64,000 nt of DNA from Hyphomicrobiales bacterium (GTDB taxonomy: Bacteria > Pseudomonadota > Alphaproteobacteria > MED-G09), in the NCBI GenBank assembly GCA_028339975.1, contig JAOLDG010000002.1:72302-136301 (forward strand), written 5' to 3'. The translations under genes were made by a program, and so were the position numbers. Each line of letters opens with the position of its first letter. Positions within the stretch are counted from its first letter, which is position 1. The notes beneath the pieces are model-generated. The model was not told the DNA's origin, did not search any database, and saw nothing but the letters and a program-made list of their open reading frames with translations. Of this stretch, positions 17,153 to 26,098 are shown in pieces.

Positions 17153-18424
17153 ATGGCTAATATAAAAAAAATTACCGGAAGACAGATATATGATAGCAGA
17201 GGCAATCCAACTGTTGAGGTTGATATAACTCTTGATGATAATTCATTTGGACGCTCTTTGGTACCTTCTGGCGCTTCAACGGGCGCGCATGAGGCTCACG
17301 AACTAAGGGACGGAGGCAGCTCTCTTTTTGGTCGAGGCGTTACAAAGGCAGTTGAAAATATTAATAATGAAATAAATAGTTCTTTAATGGGTATGAATTC
17401 TAAAGACCAAAATTTAATTGATAATGCGCTAATAGAACTTGATGGAACAAAGAATAAATCTAGATTAGGTGCAAATGCAATTTTAGGGGTTTCTCTTGCA
17501 AATGCAAAAGCATCTTCAGTTTCTCAAAATCAACACCTCTTTGAATATCTTGGTAATAAAGAATCAAACATTTTACCAGTACCAATGATGAATATTATTA
17601 ATGGTGGGGCCCATGCAAATAATTCTTTGGATTTTCAGGAATTTATGATTATGCCTGTATCTGCTGAATCATTTAAGGATGCAATGCGCATAGGTTCAGA
17701 GATATTTCATTCACTAAAAGCTATTCTTTCTGATATGTCTGAACCAACAAGTGTGGGTGATGAGGGTGGATTTGCCCCAAACTTTAAGTCTCCAGAGGAA
17801 AGCCTTTCGTTTCTCTGTAAGGCCGTAGAAAAGTCAGGTTATAGGGTGGAGGAGGATATTGTTTTTGCCTTAGATTGCGCTGCAACAGAGTTTTACAAGG
17901 ATGGATTTTATCATTTATCTAACCTCAGTAAACCTATTGAAACTAATGAAATGATTGAATATTTAAAAAATCTATCAAATACCTATCCTATATTTTCAAT
18001 AGAAGATCCTTTAGATGAAGATGACTGGGACGGATGGAAAAATTTGAATTTAGAGATTGGTAAAGAAATCCAAATAGTTGGCGATGATTTGTTTGTTACA
18101 AATCCAGAAAGATTATTAAAGGGTATTGAAGAAAGCTCTGCAAATTCAATTTTAATTAAAGTTAATCAGATTGGAACTCTCACCGAGACAATGCAGGCTA
18201 TTAATATAGCTAAAGATAATTCTTATTCATTTATAATATCGCATCGCTCTGGAGAAACAGAGGATAGTTTTATAGCTGATTTATCTGTTGCTACATCCTC
18301 ATGTCAAATTAAAACAGGATCCCTATCTCGTTCTGATAGGGTATCGAAATATAACCAATTATTAAGAATTGAAGAGTTTTTATCTGATAATGCTAAGTAT
18401 GCAGGAAAATCTATCTTAAAATAA
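17153..18424 (+). CDS. eno: Enolase
   Basis: Dehydrates 2-phosphoglycerate to phosphoenolpyruvate; in many bacteria it is also part of the RNA degradosome. I start it at the ATG that gives [20 protein letters not shown], with GAGG upstream, rather than the in-frame start nine codons earlier. Conserved blocks include [31 protein letters not shown], the metal ligand region [11 protein letters not shown], and [15 protein letters not shown]. The 423-residue length is standard. It is followed by ftsB in the usual alphaproteobacterial order. Confidence 0.98.
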   Translation: MANIKKITGRQIYDSRGNPTVEVDITLDDNSFGRSLVPSGASTGAHEAHELRDGGSSLFGRGVTKAVENINNEINSSLMGMNSKDQNLIDNALIELDGTKNKSRLGANAILGVSLANAKASSVSQNQHLFEYLGNKESNILPVPMMNIINGGAHANNSLDFQEFMIMPVSAESFKDAMRIGSEIFHSLKAILSDMSEPTSVGDEGGFAPNFKSPEESLSFLCKAVEKSGYRVEEDIVFALDCAATEFYKDGFYHLSNLSKPIETNEMIEYLKNLSNTYPIFSIEDPLDEDDWDGWKNLNLEIGKEIQIVGDDLFVTNPERLLKGIEESSANSILIKVNQIGTLTETMQAINIAKDNSYSFIISHRSGETEDSFIADLSVATSSCQIKTGSLSRSDRVSKYNQLLRIEEFLSDNAKYAGKSILK

Positions 18425-18471
18425 ATTAAAATACCCTTGACCAATAGGTGCGACTTATGATTCTTTAAATC

Positions 18472-18825
18472 ATGATTCGTTCTAAAGAAATATTTGAAAA
18501 CAATAGCTTATACAAACCTTATTATAAAATATTTGGACTGTATGTTGTTATTTCAATTACAATGATTTCATTAAATTTTTCAGCTTTACTCCACCTTGTT
18601 AATAGTGAGAGTGGGCTGCTTGTTCTAAAAGATATTAATCACCAAATAAAAAGAAATACTTATGAGTTATCTACGATTAAAAAAACAAATATTAATTTAG
18701 AGGATAGAATCTTGTATTTCTCCAGAGAGGAAGATAAAGACTTACTTGATCAGGTAATAAGAGAATATCTTGGTTATCAGTCCAATTCAGAAGTTACAAT
18801 TGTTTATAAAAAAAATTCAAGCTAG
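18472..18825 (+). CDS. ftsB: Septum formation initiator, FtsB/DivIC family
   Basis: A small bitopic cell-division protein of the FtsQLB complex. The 117-residue protein has a cytoplasmic N-terminus, one membrane segment (about residues 22-43) and a periplasmic coiled coil (roughly 48-85) followed by the conserved YFSREEDKDLLDQVIREYLGY end, like other alphaproteobacterial members. It sits 47 bp after eno as expected. A short inverted repeat (ATGATT...AATCAT) overlaps its ATG region. The pdh genes that often follow ftsB are absent. Confidence 0.85.
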   Translation: MIRSKEIFENNSLYKPYYKIFGLYVVISITMISLNFSALLHLVNSESGLLVLKDINHQIKRNTYELSTIKKTNINLEDRILYFSREEDKDLLDQVIREYLGYQSNSEVTIVYKKNSS

Positions 18826-18872
18826 GTGTAGTAAGTTATTTCTTTTTTGAATTTTTAGTCTATTATTAAAAA

Positions 18873-19826
18873 TTGCTAAATCAGTTGATTGGAAAAAAAT
18901 TGTCAGAAATCAGACACCCTGAAAAAGTTAAAAATAAAGAATCTGAGGTTTTACCAAAACCTAAGTGGATACGCTCTCGTATTCCAAGCTCAGATACATT
19001 TAAATCTACAAAAGAAATTATAAAAAAAGGAAATGTTGTAACAGTTTGTGAGGAGGCTAACTGCCCTAACTTAGGGGAATGTTGGTCAAAAAAACACGCA
19101 ACATTTATGATAATGGGGGATACATGCACAAGAGCTTGTGCATTCTGTAATGTGAAAACTGGAAAACCAGAGGCTCTTGATCAATTTGAGCCATACAGAG
19201 TTTCTCAAACAGTTAAAAATCTTGGCTTAGATCATGTTGTTATAACTTCAGTAGATCGTGATGATCTAGGTGATGGAGGTGCTCTTCATTTTTCTAAAAC
19301 AATAGATTTAATAAGACAGGCGACTCCTAAAACTACAATTGAAGTATTAACTCCAGATTTTTTAAGAAAAGGGGGCTCCCTTGAGGTTGTCCTTAAGTCA
19401 AAACCTGATGTTTTTAATCATAATTTAGAAACAGTCCCTAGACTTTATCTTTCAATAAGACCTGGAGCTAGATATTTTAATTCTCTTAAAATTTTATCTG
19501 ATGCTAAAGATATAATGCCCGAGGTATTTACAAAATCTGGTTTAATGCTTGGACTAGGTGAAACAAAAGATGAAATTATGCAGGTCATGGATGATTTACG
19601 TTCAGCTCATGTTGATTTCTTAACTCTTGGTCAATATCTACAACCTACAAGAAAGCATGCCCCAATTAAAGATTTTATTTCTCCTGAGGGTTTTAGTAGA
19701 TATAAAGAAATAGCTGAATCTAAAGGATTTTTAATGGTTTCATCAAGTCCTCTTACTAGATCATCCCACCATGCAGGAGATGATTTTTTGAAGCTTAAAG
19801 AATTAAGGGTTAAAGAATCTTCATAG
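18873..19826 (+). CDS. lipA: Lipoyl synthase
   Basis: LipA inserts two sulfurs into protein-bound octanoyl groups to form lipoyl cofactors of 2-oxoacid dehydrogenases and the glycine cleavage system. Both iron-sulfur motifs are seen: the auxiliary cluster in [13 protein letters not shown] and the radical-SAM cysteines in [10 protein letters not shown], plus the C-terminal [15 protein letters not shown]. The start is a TTG at 18873; other in-frame TTGs at codons 5 and 10 are alternatives and no good ribosome site is seen. The RHPEKV motif near the start supports an upstream site. lipB lies near 48.4 kb, completing the endogenous pathway. Confidence 0.96.
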   Translation: MLNQLIGKKLSEIRHPEKVKNKESEVLPKPKWIRSRIPSSDTFKSTKEIIKKGNVVTVCEEANCPNLGECWSKKHATFMIMGDTCTRACAFCNVKTGKPEALDQFEPYRVSQTVKNLGLDHVVITSVDRDDLGDGGALHFSKTIDLIRQATPKTTIEVLTPDFLRKGGSLEVVLKSKPDVFNHNLETVPRLYLSIRPGARYFNSLKILSDAKDIMPEVFTKSGLMLGLGETKDEIMQVMDDLRSAHVDFLTLGQYLQPTRKHAPIKDFISPEGFSRYKEIAESKGFLMVSSSPLTRSSHHAGDDFLKLKELRVKESS

Positions 19827-19830
19827 TAAA

Positions 19831-20259
19831 TTGATTGAAATTAGTTATAAAAAAATCTTAAAATTTTCTCCAAAAAATATCTATGATATTGTGGCTGACA
19901 TAGAAAGCTATTCTCAGTTTATCCCCGGATGTTTTTCATCAAAAATTATTTCCAAAGAAGGTAGTATTATTGAAGCCAAACTTGGAGTTAAGTATTTAAT
20001 TATGTCAGGTGAATTCACAAGTAGAGTTACTTTTGATCCAAGAAAATTAAGTATAGTTTCGGAGGGTATAAATGGTCCTTTTAATTCTGTTTTTACAAAA
20101 TGGAGCTTTGATCGAAATGATAATGGTGTTTTAGTAAACGTGAGTATTAACTTAGATTTAAGTAACAAGGTATTTGAATTATTGCTAAAGAAAAATCTTG
20201 AAAAGGTTTTCTCCCAAGTTGTTGTTAGCTTTGAGGAAAGGGCGGATATTTTATATTAA
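19831..20259 (+). CDS. COQ10/RatA family START-domain protein
   Basis: A 142-residue single-domain protein of the polyketide cyclase/START fold: KFSPKNIYDIVADIESYSQFIPGC at the N-terminus and a closing helix with VFSQVVVSFEERAD. Relatives include mitochondrial Coq10, thought to bind ubiquinone, and E. coli RatA, reported to interfere with ribosome assembly. The alphaproteobacterial position immediately after lipA favours the Coq10-like role, but this is inference. It starts with TTG four bases after lipA, suggesting translational coupling, and ends one base before the convergent pncC. Confidence 0.85.
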   Translation: MIEISYKKILKFSPKNIYDIVADIESYSQFIPGCFSSKIISKEGSIIEAKLGVKYLIMSGEFTSRVTFDPRKLSIVSEGINGPFNSVFTKWSFDRNDNGVLVNVSINLDLSNKVFELLLKKNLEKVFSQVVVSFEERADILY

Positions 20260-20260
20260 T

Positions 20261-20749
20261 CTATATATTCTCATAGAGGCCTTCAAGCGCCTTAAGTGTT
20301 GTTAATTTTCTTATATTATTTCTACCCTTATCCTCAAAGGTAAAACAAGAGTGTTTGGTCTTCTTATTTTTTATAGCAATTCCCATGTGAACACGCCCAA
20401 CTGGGTTTATCTTAGTGCCACCTCCCGGTCCTGCAACTCCAGTAACAGAGGCTGTAATGGTAGCTTTAGAAAATTTAAGAGCTCCTTCAGCCATTAAGAT
20501 TGCTATTTCTTTTGATACAGCCCCGTATTTATTTATTAATTCCATATCTATATCAAATAAATCACACTTAGATTGGTTAGAGTAAGTTATGAAACCTCTA
20601 TCATAGGCTGAAGATGAGCCGGGAATTGATGTGATAGATGAACCGATTAATCCTCCTGTACAGCTTTCTGCAGTTGAAATAATAGATTTACTTTCACAAG
20701 CCTTAATAATAATCTTCTCAGATAATCTTTCAATTTCTTTTTCTAGCAT
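20261..20749 (-). CDS. pncC: Nicotinamide-nucleotide amidase (CinA C-terminal domain)
   Basis: Hydrolyses NMN to nicotinate mononucleotide, salvaging the NMN made by NAD-dependent DNA ligase. The 162-residue protein is only the CinA C-terminal domain: TAESCTGGLIGSSITSIPGSS, AILMAEGAL and the ASVTGVAGPGGGT loop. Stand-alone forms are common in alphaproteobacteria. It is called cinA in some annotations but lacks the N-terminal MoCF-like domain. Its start overlaps the end of pgpA by one base. Confidence 0.92.
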   Translation of the reverse strand: MLEKEIERLSEKIIIKACESKSIISTAESCTGGLIGSSITSIPGSSSAYDRGFITYSNQSKCDLFDIDMELINKYGAVSKEIAILMAEGALKFSKATITASVTGVAGPGGGTKINPVGRVHMGIAIKNKKTKHSCFTFEDKGRNNIRKLTTLKALEGLYENI

Positions 20750-21207
20750 TAAATTAATCCAAAGCTACTTATCAAAATAACTATTATAGAAGTCATTATT
20801 CCGGCAAATATATCATCACCAATGACTCCAACATAACCTTTTATTTTTTCAATTTTATTTATTGGGAATAATTTACTTATATCAAGAATTCTAAATATAA
20901 TAAAAGCCAGTATAAGTGAACTTACTGTAAATGGGACAAATGCTATCGCAATCCATTGTCCCAAAACCTCATCTATAACTATTTCCTGAGGATCTTTATT
21001 TTTTGCTGTTTTTAAATACTCATCAGTTGCGAATACACCTATTACAGTAAGTATAAAAAAACTAGCTAGAAATATATTTTGATCGGTTAGGTAAATAATT
21101 AATGCTCCAAGTAAAAGTGCAGCTAAAGAACCACAGGTACCAGGAAAATACCTTAGATTTCCAATACCCCCAAAAGTTACTATTATTGAAATTATTTTAC
21201 TTTTCAT
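20749..21207 (-). CDS. pgpA: Phosphatidylglycerophosphatase A
   Basis: Removes phosphate from phosphatidylglycerophosphate to give phosphatidylglycerol, in the inner membrane. The 152-residue protein has the N-terminal signature GIGNLRYFPGTCGSLAALL, about four hydrophobic segments, and the acidic site motifs DPQEIVIDEVLGQWIA and GVIGDDIFAGI. It overlaps the end of ispDF by 11 bp and is followed by pncC, an arrangement shared by many alphaproteobacteria. Confidence 0.93.
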   Translation of the reverse strand: MKSKIISIIVTFGGIGNLRYFPGTCGSLAALLLGALIIYLTDQNIFLASFFILTVIGVFATDEYLKTAKNKDPQEIVIDEVLGQWIAIAFVPFTVSSLILAFIIFRILDISKLFPINKIEKIKGYVGVIGDDIFAGIMTSIIVILISSFGLI

Positions 21208-22372
21208 TTCTGGGAACCTCTATAGATATTATAGCCTGGGCAGCAATACCATTCGAACTATTAATAAAACCTTGGTCCTCTGTTGAAGAGGCTTTTAAAC
21301 TTATTTTATTAATATCAAGATTCATCGAATTAGATATGTTCTTTAAAATTTTTTTTCTGATCGGTCTTATCTTAGGGTAATCACAAATTAAGTTTAAATC
21401 GAGATTTATAATGGATCCACTATTCTCTTTTAGTATATCAACACTTTTATTTAAAAAATGTAATGAATTTTTGTTCTTAAATGATTTATTACTTGGAGGG
21501 AAGTGTAGCCCTATATCTCCTGACTTAAAGGCACCAAATATGGAATCAGTAATAGCATGAAATAAAACATCTCCATCTGAGTTAGCAAGTAATCCATATT
21601 TTGATTTAAATATTACACCACCAAGTGTGATTTTATTACCTTTAGTAAATTTATGAATATCAAAACCAGTACCAACTAAGGAAACTTTTTCACCATTTGC
21701 AATATCACCAAATATATCCAAGTCATTCGAAGAGGTTATTTTAAAGTTCTTTTTAGATCCAGGTATAAACCTTACCTTCATGTCACTCTCTAACGCTAAA
21801 GAGATATCATCAGTATAATTTTTTTTTGTATTTTTATGCAAAGAAACAAGATCTTTAAGATTAAATCCCTGAGGAGTCTGTAGAGCTATAATCTTATCCC
21901 TGTCTTCATCAGCAATCTTATTATCTTTTGACAATTTTTTTATTGTATCGTCAACTTTAAGTATCGGACAAACTGCCTGATTTTTCTTTATATTCTTAAT
22001 GCAATCCTTAATTATTTTTTTTGAGATAAATGGCCTGGCAGCATCATGAATAATAATCTTTTGATTTTTTTTATTACCATATTCTTTATTTATATTTTTT
22101 ATGCCTTTGAGTGAAGATTCTTGTCGAGTTTTTCCGCCAATTACTCTCTTTCTGAGTTTTTTTATATTTTGACTATTTTCCTTATAAAGAAGAATATCTT
22201 CTTTTGATATTACAGTCGTAATTGTTTTAATTTCATCAATTTGATTTAATAATTTAAGGAGATATCTTATCGGTGAGATTTTTTTCACCTCTTGATATTG
22301 CTTGGGGTGAGGGAATTTCTTTGAATTTGCTCTTTCCCCCTTTCCTCCGGCTAATATTAAAAAATGTACCAT
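21197..22372 (-). CDS. ispDF: Bifunctional IspD/IspF (MEP pathway)
   Basis: One 391-residue protein fuses two non-consecutive MEP-pathway enzymes. The N-terminal half is the cytidylyltransferase IspD (LAGGKGERANSKKFPHPKQ, IIHDAARPFI, TPQGF). The C-terminal half from about residue 232 is 2-C-methylerythritol 2,4-cyclodiphosphate synthase IspF (GTGFDIHKF, NSDGDVLFHAITDSIFGA, DIGLHFPPS). The fusion is typical of alphaproteobacteria and Campylobacterota. It makes isoprenoid precursors for quinones and undecaprenyl phosphate. It is divergent from ntrB; dusB, which often sits before ntrB, is absent. Confidence 0.96.
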   Translation of the reverse strand: MVHFLILAGGKGERANSKKFPHPKQYQEVKKISPIRYLLKLLNQIDEIKTITTVISKEDILLYKENSQNIKKLRKRVIGGKTRQESSLKGIKNINKEYGNKKNQKIIIHDAARPFISKKIIKDCIKNIKKNQAVCPILKVDDTIKKLSKDNKIADEDRDKIIALQTPQGFNLKDLVSLHKNTKKNYTDDISLALESDMKVRFIPGSKKNFKITSSNDLDIFGDIANGEKVSLVGTGFDIHKFTKGNKITLGGVIFKSKYGLLANSDGDVLFHAITDSIFGAFKSGDIGLHFPPSNKSFKNKNSLHFLNKSVDILKENSGSIINLDLNLICDYPKIRPIRKKILKNISNSMNLDINKISLKASSTEDQGFINSSNGIAAQAIISIEVPRNEK

Positions 22373-22407
22373 ATTTATTCCTGACTATTATTACTTTAAA
22401 AAATTAT

Positions 22408-22436
22408 TTGCCTATTTTATAGGCATATACTATATT
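22408..22436 (+). promoter_or_regulatory. Putative ntrB promoter with overlapping palindrome
   Basis: TTGCCT (22408-22413), exactly 17 bases, then TATATT (22431-22436), about 21 bases before the ntrB ATG. A perfect inverted repeat, GCCTAT-TTT-ATAGGC (22410-22424), covers the end of the -35 and half the spacer and could be an operator. The binding protein is unknown. Confidence 0.5.
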
Positions 22437-22457
22437 TGCTCAAAAATTAGTCACAAT

Positions 22458-23552
22458 ATGAAAATAGATATAGATACAATTGATCAAATAATGAATTCTA
22501 TGACTTTTCCTGTCATTATTATAGACCTGGATAAGAAAATTTCCATTATTAATATTGCTGGTGAGAATTTTCTTAAATCAAGTTCTAAAATGATTTTAGG
22601 AAAACCTATTGAATCCTTTCTTCCTTTTTCATCACCTTTAATGGATTTGATTTCTAAATGTAAAAGCGAAGAGTTGGGATTTAATGAGTATGGCCTTGAT
22701 CTGAGTAATCCTATGATCGGAGAAAGAATTGATATTGATGTTCAGGTTACCCGATTAAATGATGAAAAAATTATGATAATTTTTATTGATAATTCTTTTG
22801 AAAGAAATTTTCTTTTTCGAGGTCAGTCTAACACGGAAGGAAAAACGCTTTCATATTTTGGATCTATGTTAGCTCATGAAGTAAAGAATCCTCTAGCGGG
22901 TATTAGAGGTGCGGCCCAATTAATTGAAAAACAATACCCACAACTAAATAATAAATTGACTAGCTTGATTTGTAACGAGGTTGATAGAATAAAAAGGCTT
23001 ATCGAAAATATCGAGACTTTTGACACTCCTCATTCCTTTGATTTAAAACCTTTAAATATACATTCGATTTTGAGACATACATCTGATGTTGTTAAAAATT
23101 CTCAAGAAATTAAATTAGAAATTAATGAATATTTTGATCCCTCTATTCCAAATATTCTAGGAAACAAAGATCAGTTAATTCAACTATTCTTAAATCTAAT
23201 GACAAATTCATGTGATGCAATTACTGAAGAAAATAAAAACAATAAGTCAAAAATTGCTCGTATTGATTTGTTCACATCATTCCAACACAATAAGATTTTT
23301 AAAAATAGACCATCTGGTGAAAAAATAAATCTTCCTATAGAAATAAGAGTTAGTGATAACGGCTCTGGAATAAGTGATTCATATCAAAAAAACATCTTTG
23401 AACCTTTTGTTTCTTCAAAAAAATCCCCTAAATCAGGACTTGGGCTGGCAATGGTAAAAAAAATAATTGACGATCATAATGGTACTATTAACTTTGCGAC
23501 TAGTCCTGAAGGGACAACCTTTTCAATAAATCTTTCAGCGGAGAGCTTTTAA
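22458..23552 (+). CDS. ntrB: Nitrogen regulation sensor histidine kinase NtrB
   Basis: A cytoplasmic sensor kinase (364 residues, no membrane segments) that phosphorylates NtrC under nitrogen limitation, normally under PII control. It has an N-terminal PAS domain (about residues 5-115), the H box with His140 in SMLAHEVKNPLAGIRGAAQ, an N box (NLMTNSCDAI), and G boxes (DNGSGI, GLGLAMVKKI). It overlaps ntrC by one base (TAATG). glnB and glnA are not in the window. Retention of NtrB is notable in such a compact genome. Confidence 0.94.
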   Translation: MKIDIDTIDQIMNSMTFPVIIIDLDKKISIINIAGENFLKSSSKMILGKPIESFLPFSSPLMDLISKCKSEELGFNEYGLDLSNPMIGERIDIDVQVTRLNDEKIMIIFIDNSFERNFLFRGQSNTEGKTLSYFGSMLAHEVKNPLAGIRGAAQLIEKQYPQLNNKLTSLICNEVDRIKRLIENIETFDTPHSFDLKPLNIHSILRHTSDVVKNSQEIKLEINEYFDPSIPNILGNKDQLIQLFLNLMTNSCDAITEENKNNKSKIARIDLFTSFQHNKIFKNRPSGEKINLPIEIRVSDNGSGISDSYQKNIFEPFVSSKKSPKSGLGLAMVKKIIDDHNGTINFATSPEGTTFSINLSAESF

Positions 23553-24982
23553 TGAATAAAAAGATAATCTTATTAGCAGAGGACGATGATTCAATTCAGC
23601 TTGTCACTAGTGAATTTCTATCTAGTGAGGGTTATGCTGTTAGATCTGCCAAAACTCTAAATTCTTTATGGAGGTTAATTGAGAAAGGGGATGGAGATGT
23701 TCTTGTTACGGATGTTATGTTTCCCGATGGAGAGTCTTTTGATCTTATTCCTCAGATAAAGGAACTGAGACCCAATCTTCCAATCATTATTATTAGTGCG
23801 AGAAATAATCTTCAAACTGCTATTTCTTCTGTTGAGAAAGGTGCATTTGAATATCTTCCAAAACCTTTTGATTTAAACGATTTAAATGCTTTGATTAATA
23901 AGGCCTTGGTTATTAAACCAAAATTAAAAGGTCAAACCTTAATTAGAAAAAAAAGTAGTGACTTAATTATTGGAAGTTCAAAAGCAATGCAGGAGATGTA
24001 TAGGGTTATAGGCCGTTTATCTCAAAATGATTTAACAGTTATGATTTATGGTGAGAGTGGTACAGGAAAGGAGCTCGTTTCCAAGGCCTTACATATTTTT
24101 GGGAAAAGATCTGATCACCCTTTTGTAGCAGTCAATATGGCAGCCATTCCTAATGAATTAATTGAAAGTGAATTATTTGGACATGAAAAGGGCTCTTTTA
24201 CTGGAGCTTATCAAAAAAGTGATGGTAAATTTAAACAAGCAGAAAAAGGTACATTATTCCTTGATGAAATTGGTGATATGCCTATAGAGGCTCAAACTAG
24301 ATTATTAAGAGTTTTGCAGGAGGGAGAATTTACTAGTGTAGGTGGCAAAGAAAAAATTAAAACTGATGTTAGAATTGTTGCAGCAACTAATAAGGATTTA
24401 AAGTCACTAATAAAGTTAGGTTCCTTTAGAGAGGATCTTTTTTATAGGCTCAATGTCGTACCTATCCATACTCCTGCGCTTAGGGATAAAATTGAAGATA
24501 TACCTCAGCTAGTAGAGCACTTTTTAGGCACTGCCGATAAATTAGGCCTTCCAATAAAAAAAATAGATAAAAATGCAATCACTCTTTTAATGAATCATTA
24601 TTGGCCAGGAAATGTTAGGGAACTAGAAAATTTTTTATTGAGGGTGTGCGCTTTATATTCAGAAGATACTCTATCAGAGGAGATTGTTGAGAAAGAATTA
24701 TTGCAAGTCAAAGTTGAAAATCAAAGTGTTGATAATATAGGGCTATCTAAAATTATTGATGGATACTTTGCTAATAATTTAAATAAATTATTGAAAAATA
24801 ATAATAAAAATATCTATTCTGAGGTAATTTCTGAAGTTGAACAGTCAATGATTAAAAATGTTTTATTTATTACAAAAGGAAATCAACTTAAGGCAGCTCA
24901 AATACTTGGCCTAAATAGAAATACTCTAAGAAAAAAAATCGGTGACTTAAATATTAATATACAGTTAAATGACGATCATTAA
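23552..24982 (+). CDS. ntrC: Nitrogen regulation response regulator NtrC
   Basis: A sigma-54-dependent activator of 476 residues. The receiver domain has the acidic pocket EDDD (10-13) and the phosphorylated Asp54 in VTDVMFPDG. The AAA+ domain has Walker A GESGTGKE, the sigma-54 contact loop GSFTGA, and LFLDEIGDM. The C-terminal Fis helix-turn-helix reads AAQILGLNRNTLRKKI. The intact GAFTGA-type loop implies that RpoN is encoded elsewhere. It is coupled to ntrB, and 21 bp downstream the AMACR-like gene follows on the same strand and may be cotranscribed. ntrY, which often follows in this group, is missing. Confidence 0.95.
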   Translation: MNKKIILLAEDDDSIQLVTSEFLSSEGYAVRSAKTLNSLWRLIEKGDGDVLVTDVMFPDGESFDLIPQIKELRPNLPIIIISARNNLQTAISSVEKGAFEYLPKPFDLNDLNALINKALVIKPKLKGQTLIRKKSSDLIIGSSKAMQEMYRVIGRLSQNDLTVMIYGESGTGKELVSKALHIFGKRSDHPFVAVNMAAIPNELIESELFGHEKGSFTGAYQKSDGKFKQAEKGTLFLDEIGDMPIEAQTRLLRVLQEGEFTSVGGKEKIKTDVRIVAATNKDLKSLIKLGSFREDLFYRLNVVPIHTPALRDKIEDIPQLVEHFLGTADKLGLPIKKIDKNAITLLMNHYWPGNVRELENFLLRVCALYSEDTLSEEIVEKELLQVKVENQSVDNIGLSKIIDGYFANNLNKLLKNNNKNIYSEVISEVEQSMIKNVLFITKGNQLKAAQILGLNRNTLRKKIGDLNINIQLNDDH

Positions 24983-25003
24983 TCTTTATTGGAAGTTATT
25001 TAT

Positions 25004-26098
25004 ATGAAAAAAGGACCATTATCCGGAGTTAAAGTCATTGAATTTGCAGGAATAGGACCAGGTCCATTCTGTGGAATGTTGTTATCAGACATGGGCGCCG
25101 ATGTTCTAAGGATTGATAGGGATGAAAAGCCTGTTTCAAATAATGTTATAGAGGGGAGGGGTAAGCGATCGGTTAAACTTAACCTCAAGGATCCCAAAGA
25201 TGTTGAGGTATGCCTTAGGCTAATTGAAAAAGCAGATATTCTTCAGGAGGGTTTTAGGCCCGGTGTTATGGAAAGATTAGGTTTAAGCCCCGCTGAGTGC
25301 TTTAAGAGAAATAAAGCTCTAATATATGGAAGAATGACTGGATGGGGTCAATATGGCTCAATGTCTCAAGCTTCAGGTCATGATATAAATTATATCGCCT
25401 TAACTGGAGCCCTTCACTCTATTGGAAGAAAAAATGAGAAACCTGTTCCGCCTTTAAATTTAGTTGGTGATTTTGGAGGGGGTGCCTTGTATCTTGCAAT
25501 GGGAATGATAGCAGCTCTTTATGAAGCTAAGAATTCAGGTGAAGGCCAGATTGTCGATTGTGCTATGACCGATGGTTCAGCGTCGCTTATGACAATGTTT
25601 TATGGATTTCTGAGCTCTGGTATTTGGAAAGAGGACCGTGGGCATAACCTTTTGGATACAGGTGCTCACTTTTATGATGTATATGAAACAAAAGACAGTC
25701 GATATATTTCAATAGGATCTATTGAACCACAATTTTATTCACTCTTATTAGAAAAATTAGAAATAAAAAATGAATTATTTTTAGAGCAAATGAATAAAGG
25801 TTTGTGGGATGACCTTAAAAGTGAATTGATAATAAAATTTAAATCAAGAACACGAGATGAATGGTCCGATATTATGGAGGGGACAGATATTTGTTTTGCC
25901 CCTGTTTTATCAATGTCTGAAGCTCCAAAACACCCTCATAATATAGAAAGAAAAACATTTGTAGAGGAAAATGGAGTTATGCAGCCAAACGTAGCTCCAA
26001 GATTTTCAAAAACTCCATCCAAAATTCAAGGTCCGTCTCCGAACAATGGCGAACATACAGAGCAGGCTTTGTTAGATTGGGGTATTTCAGACGACTAA
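25004..26098 (+). CDS. CaiB/BaiF family III CoA-transferase fold enzyme, alpha-methylacyl-CoA racemase-like
   Basis: The N-terminus GPLSGVKVIEFAGIGPGPFCGMLL, then DMGADVLRIDR and KRSVKLNLKDP, marks the family III CoA-transferase fold and most resembles alpha-methylacyl-CoA racemase, which inverts the 2-methyl centre of branched acyl-CoAs. Residues compatible with the racemase site are the His in ASGHDINYI, the Asp in LVGDFGGG and the Glu in GSIEPQF. The 364-residue length from the ATG at 25004 is right; a TTG five codons upstream is less likely. Nearby acyl-CoA ligase, thioesterase and propionyl-CoA carboxylase genes fit branched-chain acyl-CoA breakdown. A CoA transferase remains an alternative. 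Confidence 0.82.
   Translation: MKKGPLSGVKVIEFAGIGPGPFCGMLLSDMGADVLRIDRDEKPVSNNVIEGRGKRSVKLNLKDPKDVEVCLRLIEKADILQEGFRPGVMERLGLSPAECFKRNKALIYGRMTGWGQYGSMSQASGHDINYIALTGALHSIGRKNEKPVPPLNLVGDFGGGALYLAMGMIAALYEAKNSGEGQIVDCAMTDGSASLMTMFYGFLSSGIWKEDRGHNLLDTGAHFYDVYETKDSRYISIGSIEPQFYSLLLEKLEIKNELFLEQMNKGLWDDLKSELIIKFKSRTRDEWSDIMEGTDICFAPVLSMSEAPKHPHNIERKTFVEENGVMQPNVAPRFSKTPSKIQGPSPNNGEHTEQALLDWGISDD

Noticed and set aside
20749-22372. Possible frameshift where pgpA overlaps ispDF
   Set aside because: Both proteins are full length with intact ends; the 11 bp overlap is ordinary operon packing.
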